Part shown: in pieces, positions 11,710 to 23,114 of the stretch
How the letters are laid out: every line of letters begins with the position of its first letter
How positions within the stretch are numbered: the first letter of the stretch is position 1
Assembly: GCA_003996215.1 (NCBI GenBank)
Contig: QJPP01000275.1
Coordinates: 186,001-250,000 of the forward strand
DNA: 64,000 nucleotides
Source: Jaltomata sinuosa
Lineage: Eukaryota > Streptophyta > Magnoliopsida > Solanales > Solanaceae
Direction: 5' to 3'
Notes under the pieces: generated by a model
What the model was told of the DNA's origin: nothing
Database searches by the model: none
What the model saw: only the letters and a program-made list of their open reading frames with translations
Position numbers and translations under genes: made by a program

Positions 11710-12738
11710 TCAATCCTTGATCATGTGTCCAACCTGCCCACACCCATAGCAACCACATGTGCCCAACCGACACTCCCCCGGATGATTCTTTCTGCACTTG
11801 TTGCAAACAGGGTGAGAAGGCCCTCTTGCAATACTACCCTGAGACTGGGCACCTGAACCTCTACCAAACTCATCATGATGAGGATTAGGGGCCTGGGTAG
11901 GATCACCGGCTGAAGAATGCACGGGTCCTGATGACTTCTTCTGAAATAAAGAGCGATGTCCACCTCTGGACCTATGATGGACAAAACCTGAACCCTTAGA
12001 TCTAACTCTTTTTTTCTCCCTAGCCATCTCTCTCAACTTGTCTCCCTCAATCTGATGAGCATGAGTCATGAGTTGAGAAATGTTAATATCACTCAACAAC
12101 ATAGCGGACCTACACTCTTTATTCACTAAATCCAATACTCCGTAGATGTACTTACTCATCTGATCCTGTGGGTATGCAACTATAGACGAATCATACCTAG
12201 ACAACTGAGTGAACCTCAAACTGTACTCCTGGACTGACATCGATCCCTGCCTCAAGCTTACAAACTCCTCGGCCTTAGCTTGCCTCAACTCTCAGGGAAA
12301 GAACCGATCGAGGAAAGCCCTCTCAAAACACTCCTAGGTCATAGGGACAACGTCCTTATCTCTAGCCTCCTTCCACTGAGTAAACCAGATATGAGCCACG
12401 TCCTTTAGCTAGTAAGAAGCTAGATCGACACCCTCTACTCCGACAATCTGCATCAACTTAAAGATCTTCTTCACCTCATCTATAAAGTTAAGTGGATCCT
12501 CACCAACTTTTGAACCCCAAAATTTCAGCGGGTTCATATGGATAAAATCTCTAACTCAGTCCACTGCCCCATCTTGAGGGTGAATGAGGATAGGAGCCTG
12601 CTGATTAGCCTGAGCGGACATTGTCTGGGCTAGCATATGAATGGCATTTCTATACTCTGCATTAGTGACCTCGGGGTCAGGAATCAGTGGATCAACATTT
12701 CGGGTGGCTCGACGAGGCATGGCACAACAAGGAGGCAT
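11710..12738 (-). pseudogene. Element A gag with CCHC knuckle
   Basis: Starts MPPCCAMPRRATRN. The central gag region reads AKAEEFVSLRQGSMSVQEYSL...LSRY, typical of chromovirus gag. The C-terminal zinc knuckle is CGCYGCGQVGHMIKD followed by TGA exactly where the last Cys of CX2CX4HX4C belongs. Other in-frame stops occur just below 12556, in ASY-stop-LKD, in MT-stop-ECFERAF, and at RFFP-stop-ELR (CGA to TGA). The frame is otherwise continuous with pol. Confidence 0.85.
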
Positions 12739-12932
12739 AATCTGAAATGCATAAAGAATGGATTAGAGGATTGATAGAGTTAAACTCTATCGCATGATAT
12801 AGATCCAGAAAGAAGTGATGTTTTCCTAAGACACCTCATAGCTTCCTTCTCATAAGTGTGGCTCACTTTACACATATAAAAGAGACTCTACTAGATGCGG
12901 ATTTTAGACACCCTAGGACTCTTGAACCTGAG

Positions 12933-12944
12933 GCTCTGATACCA
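12933..12944 (-). other. Primer-binding site of A
   Basis: On the minus strand TGGTATCAGAGC follows the 5' LTR after four bases. It is complementary to initiator Met-tRNA. Confidence 0.88.
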
Positions 12945-12948
12945 AGTT

Positions 12949-14906
12949 TGTCATGCCCCGAGGCTATTCTTTAGATGTAACACAGGACCCGGGACCATAA
13001 GTATCCCAAGTTAACCCTTGGTCATAGCGTACTAAAATATATTTAAGAAAACAAAGCGGAATCATACATAATGGAGATAGAAATCCACAAACTGAAATGG
13101 GATAAAGTTTGCAGAATACCAATATAGAATACAAACTAGCTACGTCTGAAGCCTCTAAATCTGAAATAGGAGTTGATGGGACAAAACCCCAACTAACTCA
13201 GAAATCCAACAGGAAAGAGGCATAAAAACACTACTCATAACTACGGTACTCGGATGATGAGGACTCACCAAGATTGTTTGGATAGCTGGAAACAACTAGC
13301 CACGCGTCTGAGGAGTAGAATCTGAATCTGCATCATAATAGCATGCAACACAAAATATGCGTTAGTACTATAGGATGTACTGAAGATATGAGATATGCAT
13401 GAGTGTGATAAAACATACTTAGAACATAGTTAAAACTGAGTTCATACATCATGAGAGAAATCATAAGTCAAGATCATAGTTAAAGCTAAAAACATGAAGT
13501 AGAAGAGCATAAATCTTAAAAACTTTCATACGGGAGTTTCTAATAATCGACATAAACTGTGGTGAGCTACATGGAGTCCAGTGTCATGCACCCACACTGA
13601 AAAAGGTTATCCTAACCCACCAAGTTTAGAACCATATGAATAGGATCCTATCATGAGCCACAGAGGGTAACCTACAATGGCATGTAGTTCTGGACTTGGG
13701 TTATCTGAACCCTCATTGCTCGGTGCTAAATACTACTCCCAAATAATACATATAGCTCATATCATACTTTCAGCATATCTGATGCCAAAACTGATCATAA
13801 CTGATGATATATCTGATGTCATATCTATTTGAAAAGCATAGAGACATATCTGATGTCATGCACTTTCAGTTCATAAATCTTAAAACTTAGCATACCATAA
13901 TTCAAAATATACTTTTCTTTCTAAATTCATGACTTGAAGAATTTGGCATGCAATTTCATTAATACATAAGATCATGTTATCTAAACATGTCAAATTTCTG
14001 CTTGAAAACATGCAATTCAATGGAATTATGCTAGAAATCAATTTTAATGCATGTGCTTTTGAAATCGATTAAGGGACTTCAAATAAATCTTAGATTAGCA
14101 ATGAGAAACCATAAATTGATGATCAAAAAATGATTTCATAAAATTTCCCCAATTTGAATCAAAACCCTAATTTTACAAGTTCATAAATCAAAATAAGAAT
14201 TCGGGGTTTTGGGCACAAGGGTGAAAGGAAACCATTGTTGAATACCCACATACCTTAATTGAAGCTAACCCAACTGAAATTGAAAAGAAAAGGAGGCTTG
14301 AACTTGGAGCTTGAGACTTGGAGAAGAGGAACTCTTTCTTATTTTGGAATAGAATGACTTAGAATGATAAGAGTTTAGGGTATTAGGGAATAAAAGCCTA
14401 CTAAAAATGGCCTAAACAACCTCACTTAGGGGTTAAAGAATAGGGGAAAAGATCGGAATACCCTTGACTTAAAATAAACAGCTGCAGGAAGATTGCCGCC
14501 TCACGGGCTGCCCGACGAGTGTCGTACCCACGATGGCCCATCGGCCAAGGCATCTTAGGAAAGGTTTGAAATCCTGGGGAGCTGGAGGGTTCTGACGACA
14601 TGGTCCCATGGGCCGTCGCAGTCATGACACCCATGGTGACGCCCGTCGGAGAAAGATATGAAGGAGGGGGAAATCACTGGGGCATTTCAACGGCGGGTTC
14701 CCATGGGCCATCGCATCCATGATGCACGTCGTGACTGCCCATCAGGCTGGGAGTAACTATGGCCAAGAGCCACTGGACACTTCCCACAACGCGCCCCACA
14801 GCCCGTCGGAGCTCTGACGCCAGTGGCGGATGCCCGTGGTGTTCAACAATTACAGAATTTTTTAGATTCAAGGTTTGTTAGCTAATTTGATTTCCAGGTT
14901 GTTACA
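12949..14906 (-). repeat. Element A 5' LTR (right)
   Basis: 1,958 bp, a direct repeat of 5936-7894, starting TGTCATGCCCCGAGG and ending GGTTGTTACA. CCCATGGG palindromes recur at 14605-14612 and 14700-14707. The TSD copy CCTTG follows at 14907-14911. Confidence 0.92.
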
Positions 14907-14911
14907 CCTTG

Positions 14912-15027
14912 CTCAAATTTTATCCAAGACAAGCCTAGCCTAAAATTTTAACTCCCAATTCTGGAAAAGTTCTAACCCCGATTCTTTCACAATTAGCTCA
15001 CCCATAATGACATAAAGGATCATTACA
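14912..15027 (-). mobile_element. Element B 3' LTR, remaining part
   Basis: Continuation of the split LTR. The text ACCCATAATGACATAAAGG and the end GATCATTACA match the inverse of the C-family LTR start. Confidence 0.75.
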
Positions 15028-15304
15028 ACAGATATCAATTTACCTATCGTTCATTCCTGATAAATCAAACAAGAAAAAAGATCCAAGTCAAGAAGGAATT
15101 AGTACAAGAATCCTCAAAAAAGTGAGGATACTTGTCCCTCATGTACTTCTTGGTTTCTCAAGTGGCTTCTTTAACTGGATAATACTTCCATTGAACCTTT
15201 ACCAATCTAATCTCCTTTGTCCTCAACTTTTGGACATCTCGATCAAGAATAACAACTGGCTTTTCCTCATTAGTAAGATATTTATCTAATAAAACTGAGA
15301 TGAT
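15028..15304 (-). pseudogene. Element B integrase C-terminus and chromodomain
   Basis: The minus-strand translation gives LDRDVQKLRTKEI, VKVQWKYYPVKEATWEAEK and MRDKYPHFF, a chromodomain closely similar to that of element C (52719-52880). B is cut off near 15304, and the rest of its pol and its 5' LTR are missing. Confidence 0.75.
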
Positions 15305-16188
15305 TTGTAGGATTTAATTATTAAAAAGAGAGATTGAAGACCGCTCAAAGTTGACAGAGGTTTTATATAGAGATGCAATCCAAAGATTAAGTGTTTTATG
15401 TGCTCATTGGATGCTCCAAAAGGTATCACCTCAGAAAGTCATCATGTGATTTGAATAGGAGATCAGCGCTAGATATATGGGCTATACAATAACATAGAGA
15501 GTTATCTCCAGATCTAGATATATTTCACCTGGTATTCCATATGTCTACAATACGTATATGTTTAGAAGAGTATGCATATGCCAACCCTTTAAAAAAAAAT
15601 AATTTGGAAAGGACTTGTCTATTAAAAAGACATTAATAGTCATATTAGACAGTCATGACTAAAGTTAAGGGATAAGTATATAGCCTCCATCAGAATGATA
15701 ATAATAATATAGCTGCTCTAAATCTAAGGACTCGAAGAAGTCTCAGTTTCAGTATTTGTTCCAAGGACCTAAAAAGGTTCTTAAATTATGTGTGTTCCTT
15801 AAATGAGTCATAATTTCATATGCATATATTAATGGTTATCCTATTGATATTTATTAAATTCAGGAGTTCCCTTCGTGCTTATGAATTCACATATATCTTA
15901 TGTCGTGCCACAAGTCAGAGTATTGAGAGGGATTGTAAAGTATGACATGTTACACATTCACTTTATTGTATGTCCAAGAAAAGTCTTACTCACCATTTGA
16001 TTATTTCATGTACCACATTTGTTGAGGCACCTTGTGAGGCCTGTATATATGCATTTTGGTTAGCTGTCAGGTTTTGGATAGTGTTACTTAAAGAGGAAAC
16101 TCTAGCAGAATTTTAGACGAATTGTAGAGTTAGTTTTAATCATGAACTATAGCTCACATTTGAGGATGAATGTTTCTAAGGGGGATAA
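15305..16188. other. Unassigned sequence, end of an unknown plus-strand element
   Basis: No domain recognised. The last 60 bases contain TTGAGGATGAATGTTTCTAAG followed by GGGGATAA at 16181-16188, which looks like the 3' UTR and polypurine tract of a plus-strand gypsy element directly before the LTR start at 16189. Confidence 0.4.
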
Positions 16189-16975
16189 TGTAATACCCCG
16201 TACATCTATGTTAACATATGACTAGTCAAGTGGCAATCAATTGATGTGAAACTAAGAACATAAGGATACAAGTGGATAATTACTTTATAAAAAATATACA
16301 TGAAGGTGTTCGAAGTGCTAAACTAAAGTTTTAGGCCAACAAAAGTCGTGAAACAAAAGTTTAAGCAAAAAAGGGATACCTTGTAAAAAGTTACTTCAAG
16401 TGATATAGCAAAAGACATGAGTTTGAATGAGCATATATGGTGACATATGAAATTAAATATATTTGAGTCTAGAATCCAGCAAAAGCAAATGGCTCTTCAT
16501 GTCAGTTTCTATAACTAGAGTTATGTGAGTATGAAGAAGGCATTATCAGAAGGATTATCGCTTGTGGCCAAGTCACACATTTATGACTACGTTACCTTGA
16601 CGTGATTAAATGAGCTTGGGAAGACTAAGACTATATATGAGCCTAATATCCAAGGTATTGAAGTGTGTGAAAGTGATGGTAATTGTTTAGAAGAATAAGA
16701 TTTGAAAGTAAAATGAATACGAGACAAAGTAAGTCACCTATATGCTTCACCTACTAGTATAAATGTCCTACTTGTTTGAACATTCTATGAGGATAAGTTC
16801 TTCATTTTAACATCCTACTATCTTGAGCTACTAGTATATTTAGCCTATACTAATGAAAGGAATTAAGGATAAAAAAGTAGGACAAGTAGGTGTGTCACCT
16901 ACAAAAGAAAACAAGGGCAAAAAAATGATTTGAAATGGGTTAGTAGGTGGATCATTGTAACACCCCAATCCATTC
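16189..16975 (+). mobile_element. LTR fragment of an additional gypsy family
   Basis: Starts TGTAATACCCCGTAC after a purine tract and is broken at 16976. It too contains an inverted-repeat word: GTAGGTG-TGT-CACCTAC at 16886-16902, with related CACCTA and GTAGG words nearby. Confidence 0.6.
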
Positions 16976-17105
16976 TTCATACATGTATAGGCCCAAACCA
17001 GGTGATTTCTAATTGTACCTAAGTGTTAAGACCTGTCTGTAGTGTGGTAAGTGCTTTGGATGCAAATTATAGTCATACGAGACCTCTAACAGAAAGTTAA
17101 GTTGA
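16976..17105 (+). mobile_element. F-family LTR start, truncated
   Basis: TGTAACACCCCAATCC and the following 130 bp align with the beginning of the F LTR (22344 onward), including GTGTGGTAAGTG and AGTTAAGTTGA. It then runs directly into D-element RT sequence, so it is a recombination junction rather than an intact LTR. Confidence 0.65.
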
Positions 17106-19950
17106 GAGACCTCCTGAGTTGAAGGAGCTTAATGTTCAGCTTCAGGATATTCTAGGTAAGGGTTCAATCTGGCCGAGTGTTTATCCTTAAGGTGCTTCTA
17201 TCCTATTTATGAAGAAAAAAGATGGCATTATGCACATGTGCATCGATCACCAACAATTGAATAAGGTGACTATAAAGAATAAGTATCCAATACCATGTAT
17301 TAATGATCTATTTGACCAACTTCAAGGTGCATCTGTGCTTTCTAAGATTGACTTGAGGTCTGGCTATAATCAGTTAAGGATTTAGGCACCGAACATCCTT
17401 AAGACAGCCTTCAAGACTCGTTATGGCTATTAAGAGTTTCTGGTGATGTCTTTTGGGTTGACCAATGCCCCAACAACATTCATGAACTTGATGAATCACG
17501 TGTTCAAGATGTTTTGGACTCCTTTTTTTAGTAGGGAGGAGCATGAGCAGTATTTGAGGATTGTTCTCCAGACTTTAAGAGATCAATGGCTTTATGCTAA
17601 GTTTTTAAAGTGTGAGTTCTGGCTTGAGTCTGTAGCATTCTAGGGGCACGTAGCATCCAAGGATCATATCATGGTAGACTCGATGATGATTGAGACAGTT
17701 CGTGATTGGGTTAGACCCATTTCTCCTACCGAGGTTTATAACTTCATTAGGTTACCTAGTTATTATATATGGTTCATTAAGGGTTTCTATTTCATTGCAG
17801 CACCATTGACTAGACTGACTAGAAAAGATGTCCCGTTTAAGTGGTTCCATGAGTGTGAGGCGAGCTTTCTAAAGCCCTAGGCCTTATTGACTACGACTCC
17901 AATATTTACTCTTCAAACTGAGGCCAGGGGTTTACAGTTTATTGTGATACCTCAGATATTAGCTTGGGTTGTTATCTAGTGCAGCAAGGTCGAGTGATAG
18001 TGTATGATTCTAGATAGTTGAAGGTGCATGAGTGCAACTACCCCACCCATGAATTGGAGTTGGCAGTGGCAGTTTTTGCGCTTAAGATTTAAAGGCATTA
18101 CCTATACGGTGTGCATTGTAAGATATTCACCGACCATCATGGCCTACCGTATATTCTGAGCTAGAAGGATCTTAATTCGAGGCAGTAGAGGTAGCTTGAG
18201 TTGCTGAAGGACAATTATATCTCTATTCTTTACCATCTGAGCATGTCAAATATGGTAGAAAATGCCTTGAGTTCGAAGGCGCTGAGTATGAGGAGTTTAG
18301 CTTTCTTGTCAGTTTTAAAGAGGCTGTTGGCTTTAGGAATTCAGTAATTAGACAATAGATTAATTTGACTTGATATTTCTAATCCTGGGAGGATTCTTGC
18401 TTGGGTAGAGGCATGGTCTACATTGTTGGAGCAGATTTGAGAATGAAAGCTTGAGGATACCCGACTTTGTGAGCTTCATGATCAGGTGTCCAGCAGCAAG
18501 TCCAGGAAGGCCGCCATAGATTTAGAGGGTGTCTTGACATTCAAGGTCTGTATATGTGTTCTGAGGGTTGATGACTTGATTCAGCTAATATTACTGAAGG
18601 CTCATTATTCCAGATATTCCATTCATCCTGGGGTGGCTAGGATGTATACGAATTTGAGACATCATTATTGGGGGAGCGGGATAAAGAGGGACATAGTGGA
18701 CTTTCTATCTCGATGCTTGAGATATCACCAGATGAAGTCCGAGCACTTGAGACTTGGTGGTTTGCTTTAGAGATTACCTATTCTTAAGTAAAAGTGGGAG
18801 CATATTACCATGGACTTCGTAGTTGGTTTGTCACCTACTTTGTGAAGTTTTAATAGCATTTGGGCCATCATGGATCAATTGACTAAGTCTTCTCACTTTC
18901 TACCCATTCAGTCTTCCTTCAATGCCAAGAGGTTGGCTTAGGTCTATATACAAGAGATAGTCCATCTTCATGATGTGTCGGTATCTATTATTTCAAATAA
19001 AGGTACTCAGTTCATCTCCCACTTTTGGAGGGAATTTCAGGTGGAGTTGGGTACCTAGGTTGATATTAGCACGACATTCCATCCATAGACTAATGGCCAG
19101 TACGAGCAAATTATTCAGGTTCTAAAGGACATGCTCCGTTCTTGTGTTATATATTTTGAGGGTCAATGGGACTAGTTTCTAGCCTTGGTAGAGTTTGCTT
19201 ATAATAATAGCTACCTTTCAAGTATTCAGATAGCTCCTTTTGAGGCGTTGTATATCGGCGGTGTAGGTCTCCTATTAGGTGGTTTAATGCTTTTGAGGCT
19301 AGGCCCCATAGTACTGATTTGTTGGGCGAGTCTTTAGATCAGGTCTGGGCAGGATAGACCTCGGGCAGCCCAGAGTAGATAGAAGATTTATGCTGACCAC
19401 ATGCATTGTGCTTATTGTTTAGGGTTGGTGATTGTGTGTTCCTTCAGATGACGTGATGAGGTTCAGGAGGAGGGACAAGCTTAGCCCTAGGTATATAAGG
19501 TCATTTGAGATTTGAACTGAAAGATCTTCCCATTCTAAATAAGAATGAGAGTCTTTCAACTAGATGTGCTCCTTTGGATGGGATCAACGAGTTGTGATGT
19601 TGGTTATGAGTTAGCCTTACCTCAAGCTTTTTCTGCTATTCACCCTGTTTTTATGTGTTGATGCTTCGTTGCTACATTCTGGACGAGTCTCACATGCTTC
19701 GGTGGGATTGTGTTCAGTTAGATGACCATTTGATTTTTGAGGAGGAGCTAGTAGCTATTTTAACTTGGGATGTTATACAATTAAGGTCTAGAGATATTCT
19801 GGTGGTTAAGGTGCAATAGAGACATCATCTCATTGAGGAGGCTAATTTGGAGACCGAGCATGATATGCGGGCCCAATATCCTCATCTTTTCGAGCCTTCA
19901 GGTACTTCCACCTTCTGATTTTTTAGGATGAAAGTCCTTTTAGTAGTGGA
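17085..19950 (+). pseudogene. Element D pol remnant (chromovirus)
   Basis: Plus-strand pol with many stops and frameshifts. RT: KNKYPIP, LFDQLQGAS, LSKIDLRSGYNQLRI, SFGLTNAPTTFM (17280-17520). The segment carrying the catalytic aspartates (usually F/YIDD) is missing: FKMFW at about 17518 jumps to SREEHEQYLRI. RNase H: ELELAVAVFALKI and FTDHHGLPY (17880-18200). Integrase zinc region with SRYSIHPGVARMY (18486-18770), core about 18790-19300, chromodomain with VVKVQ and EEANLETEHDMRAQYPHLFE (19760-19910). This is an old, dead copy. Confidence 0.82.
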
Positions 19951-22142
19951 TGTTATAATGACCCTCCAGGTTTTTTTTCCTGCTTTTGTGCATTTTTTAT
20001 GTTCTGAGCTTTCCCATATCGACTACATGTTATTTATAAATTATCGGGGCTGACAGTTCAATTCTCGAGCAGTTCATTTGTGTTTTAAGTCAATTTCCCA
20101 TTTTTGAAACTCTTAAAGTTGAAGTTGACTTTGGTCAACATTTAGAGTAAATGAGTTGGGATGAGAATTCTGTCAGTGCCGTTAGATTCGGAGTATGGAC
20201 TTTCAGATAGTGTGACCTTTGGTTTGGGTTCTGAGGCTTCCAGACTCATTTTAGGCTATTGGTTGGATTTTTGCTAAAAATGGACATCTTAGGTGTGGGG
20301 CCTACTTTTCATTGAAAGAATATCCATTGGGAATTTCATCAATTCTGTTGAGCCCAAAATGCCATTTTTGGTAGGGTAGCATATCTCATTTGTGTTCATG
20401 GGGTTTCAGATGAATCTCGAGGACCCATTTGGAGAATTCCTAACTTGGCCAAATTTTCTTGTGTACTGGTGCATGTGTATCCTCTTTTACAACCCTTTTG
20501 TCATAGTTAGGGATACCGCTTTGGTAGTAAAGGTCCACTTTTATAGATGCCTATTTTTGCCGAGGTACGCATTCCTAGTGACCTCCACTTTTGCAGAGGA
20601 TCTGTTTCTTTTGCGACTTCTGCTTTTGAGGAAAACCTGCACTTTGCGGAGGTGCGGTTTAATAGTGACCTTCATTTTTTCGGAGGATCTGTCGCTTTTG
20701 TGACCACCAATTTTGTAGGGGTATCTGTATATATGAAATTCTCCTCATTTTTAAAATATTTCTTCACAAATTTCATCCATTTTTGGGAGAGCTCTAAACC
20801 TTAGAAACTCTAGGGAATTGCTTGGTGAAGCTTAGGGTGGATTTATTCTTGTCTGTGATCATACTTCCGTTGTTATTTTCGTAAGTTTCTGACTTTAATT
20901 CTGTTGAATTCTTCATTTGATTCCTTATTTTATTCTTTTAAAGTTGGGTCTGCTTTAGCTTATTTTTGGAGATGAACTTGCCCAATTTTTTGGGCATGTA
21001 ATCCTTGTCTCACGAGTGACACAATCCCTGATTTAATTTTTGAAATTCATATGCAGGCCCCATGCGTAGTTTTTCACCTGATTTTTGGTTTGAGTTATAA
21101 ATCCACAATATGGATATTGTTGTTTGTATTTGAATGCATAAATTACTATTTTAATAGTATGGCACCTGTCAGAGGCTTCCCGAAAAGGAAAAAACTCTGG
21201 TTTAATGGGTGCGTGCGCGCGTGTTCATCTTTCAGGTAGGTTACGACTTACCTACTTTTAGATTTAGTTCATTAAAGGTATTTGTATAGTTATTTTCTAA
21301 TTGTTGGTGGCATATCGTGGTTTGGATATGATGATTAGGTGATTATAATCCTTTTAGCTAGTTTAGGTGCTTTAGTATAAAACCGGGGTTAGGGTTCTTA
21401 GTTTAGATGGTCCTTATTCCTTCGTAGAATTGGCGGAGTTGGAGTAGTATCTTTAGGATTAGAATTGTATGCCTTCCTTAGTATAGAGTTGGCAATAGAC
21501 TTTGTGGTTAAAAAAGGCGCTTCTTGTTCAATTTATATTTACCAATTTCTTTTTGTATTTATCTCTGTATATTGAGTAATTGCGGGCCCGAGGACGTTAG
21601 CATTGGATTGGCTGGACTCCAGGTCAGTTCGTATTTTCCTTAGCTTATTTTAGTTTGTTTCTCGTCTTAGCTTAGATTAGGATAGTTGCTTGCCTTAGTC
21701 TAGATTAGGTTAGTTGTGTGCCTTAAGGTGGTTCCCTTGGGAGGTTGTAGTTAGTTTAGCAATTCGACGTATTTTCTCTAAGAATTGTATCCTTTGTTTA
21801 GTGCATAGAGCTTGTCTTTCTTCGATATGATTTGACTGAGCTTGATAATCATATTTGACGTGGCTATTAATTCTTTACTCGTGTTTTGTCGCTATTTTTA
21901 TCATGGTACATGGATGAATGGGTTAAAACATTGTTTCGATTTCAAAAATGGGATTTTCAGAATATTTTTTTAATGCATTTCGCTTCCAAAAACGGAAAAT
22001 GGCCTATTTTCAGAAAGTTGATTTGAGATAACTTGCATGTCCGAGGAGAAAGTGTTCTAGGTGGTTTTACTAATTTTTAAACTTGCATGACCAAGGAGAC
22101 ACGTGTTTTGGGTGGTTTTACTGGTATTCATAGTTGGCATAC
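19951..22142 (+). mobile_element. Element D 3' LTR (interrupted by G)
   Basis: Starts TGTTATAATGACCCTCC right after the pol tail. It resembles the LTR start at 63329 (TGTAATGACCC) and, more loosely, the E LTR (TGTTGAG.C.AAAATGCCATTT near 20345 and 55470). It is cut at 22142 by the left LTR of G. Its remaining part was not located with certainty; it may resume near 61032. Confidence 0.65.
20505..20720 (+). repeat. Tandem word array in the D LTR
   Basis: Two degenerate units about 98 bp apart (GTGACCTCCACTTTTGC at 20578 and GTGACCTTCATTTTTTC at 20676), each followed by GGAGGATCTGT-like text and CTTTTGYGACY words. Confidence 0.65.
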
Positions 22143-22343
22143 TGATAACTCTCAAGTAACACTTTCATACAGAGGTGAAGGCAATCGTTAAGCAAAAAAA
22201 ATTTATAATTCCCAATGGGAGTCGGGGTCGATCCCACAGAGAAATGGTAGAGTTGCCTAAAAGATTATCGTATATCAATCACCAATAGAGTCAATGTTCA
22301 AACAACAATAAAAGTAAAACGGGGGAAAATTAGGGAATTGAGA
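22143..22343 (-). mobile_element. Element G 3' LTR, first part
   Basis: Starts TGATAACTCTCAAGTAACAC, matching LTR starts at 45003 and 60278. It is interrupted by F at 22344 and continues at 30722-32018, giving about 1.5 kb in all. The flank before it is CATAC. Confidence 0.82.
22339..22343. repeat. Target-site duplication of F, left copy
   Basis: TGAGA, identical to 30717-30721. Confidence 0.92.
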
Positions 22344-22689
22344 TGTAACACCCCAAAAATTTTAAACTAAGACTAAACCATTTTCCATAGTTGTCATGAT
22401 CAATTACCTAGTGTGGGAAGTGTTTTGGGTGCGGATCATGTTCATAAGAAACTCCTATAAGCAAGTTAAGTTGAAAGCACCCCAACCAAAGAAGTTTTCA
22501 TGTAAGACAAAACTAGGGTCAACTTCAAACGAGCATATATCTTAGAATATGAAAAGTTAGGTGGCCTAGTACCCACCAAATTAAAGATATTTGAGTCTTC
22601 TTTTCAACGCCACCAACCGTGTATAAATCCAAGTCCGTAGCAAAATGTTATTAGTGTTTTACTAAAGGGTGTTTGTCTGTCAAAATGAT

Positions 22690-23010
22690 AGACAACAACC
22701 ACGAGAAGGTTCCACGGGTAGTGGAAGTTTCCACAGGTCGTGAAACCAACTCGTGGAAATCAGTTTTTTCACCTGAAAACCACGAGGAGTTTCCACGGGT
22801 CGTGGAAGTTTCCACGGGTCGTAAAACCAACTCGTGGAAATAGTCTAGAAGCTTAAAAGTGGCCTGAAAAAAACGAAGAGGTTCTATGGGTCGTGGAATG
22901 ATCCACAGGTCGTGAAACCAACTCGTGGAAATCATTCCAGAGACTAGAAACTTCGCCCAGAAACCACGAACCCTTTCCATGAACCATAATCTGTTCTACG
23001 AGTCGTGGTT
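22690..23010 (+). repeat. TTCCACG-GGT-CGTGGAA word array in the F 5' LTR
   Basis: About three tandem units of roughly 90-110 bp, built from CCACGAG, TTCCACGGGTCGTGGAA (perfect 7-bp arms at 22791-22807) and AACCAACTCGTGGAAA. The array ends about 95 bp before the TATA box. Confidence 0.9.
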
Positions 23011-23106
23011 CATGCTTGTGGGACCCAGTGATGAGTTTTTTCAGCAGTTTTTAATTTAACTCCTTAGAGGCATTTCATACCTTTCATTCTTTTTTTTAGC
23101 CCCAAC

Positions 23107-23114
23107 TATAAATA
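23107..23114 (+). promoter_or_regulatory. TATA box of the F 5' LTR
   Basis: TATAAATA in CAACTATAAATAACTC, conserved at 28678-28685 in the other LTR. Confidence 0.65.

Larger units (their letters stand above)
5936..14906 (-). mobile_element. Element A: near-complete Ty3/gypsy chromovirus
   Basis: An 8,971-bp element with both LTRs, a Met-tRNA PBS, one gag-pol frame and a 5-bp TSD. Domain order on the minus strand is gag, zinc knuckle, protease, RT, RNase H, integrase, chromodomain, which identifies a chromovirus; the C-terminal GPY and chromodomain text resembles the Tekay/Del clade. It is inserted in the LTR of B, so it is younger than B. The two LTRs are visibly very similar, arguing for a fairly recent insertion. 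Confidence 0.93.

Noticed and set aside
22690..23010. CRISPR-like repeat array
   Set aside because: Unit lengths vary, spacers are not unique, and the array lies inside a plant LTR and is copied in its partner LTR.
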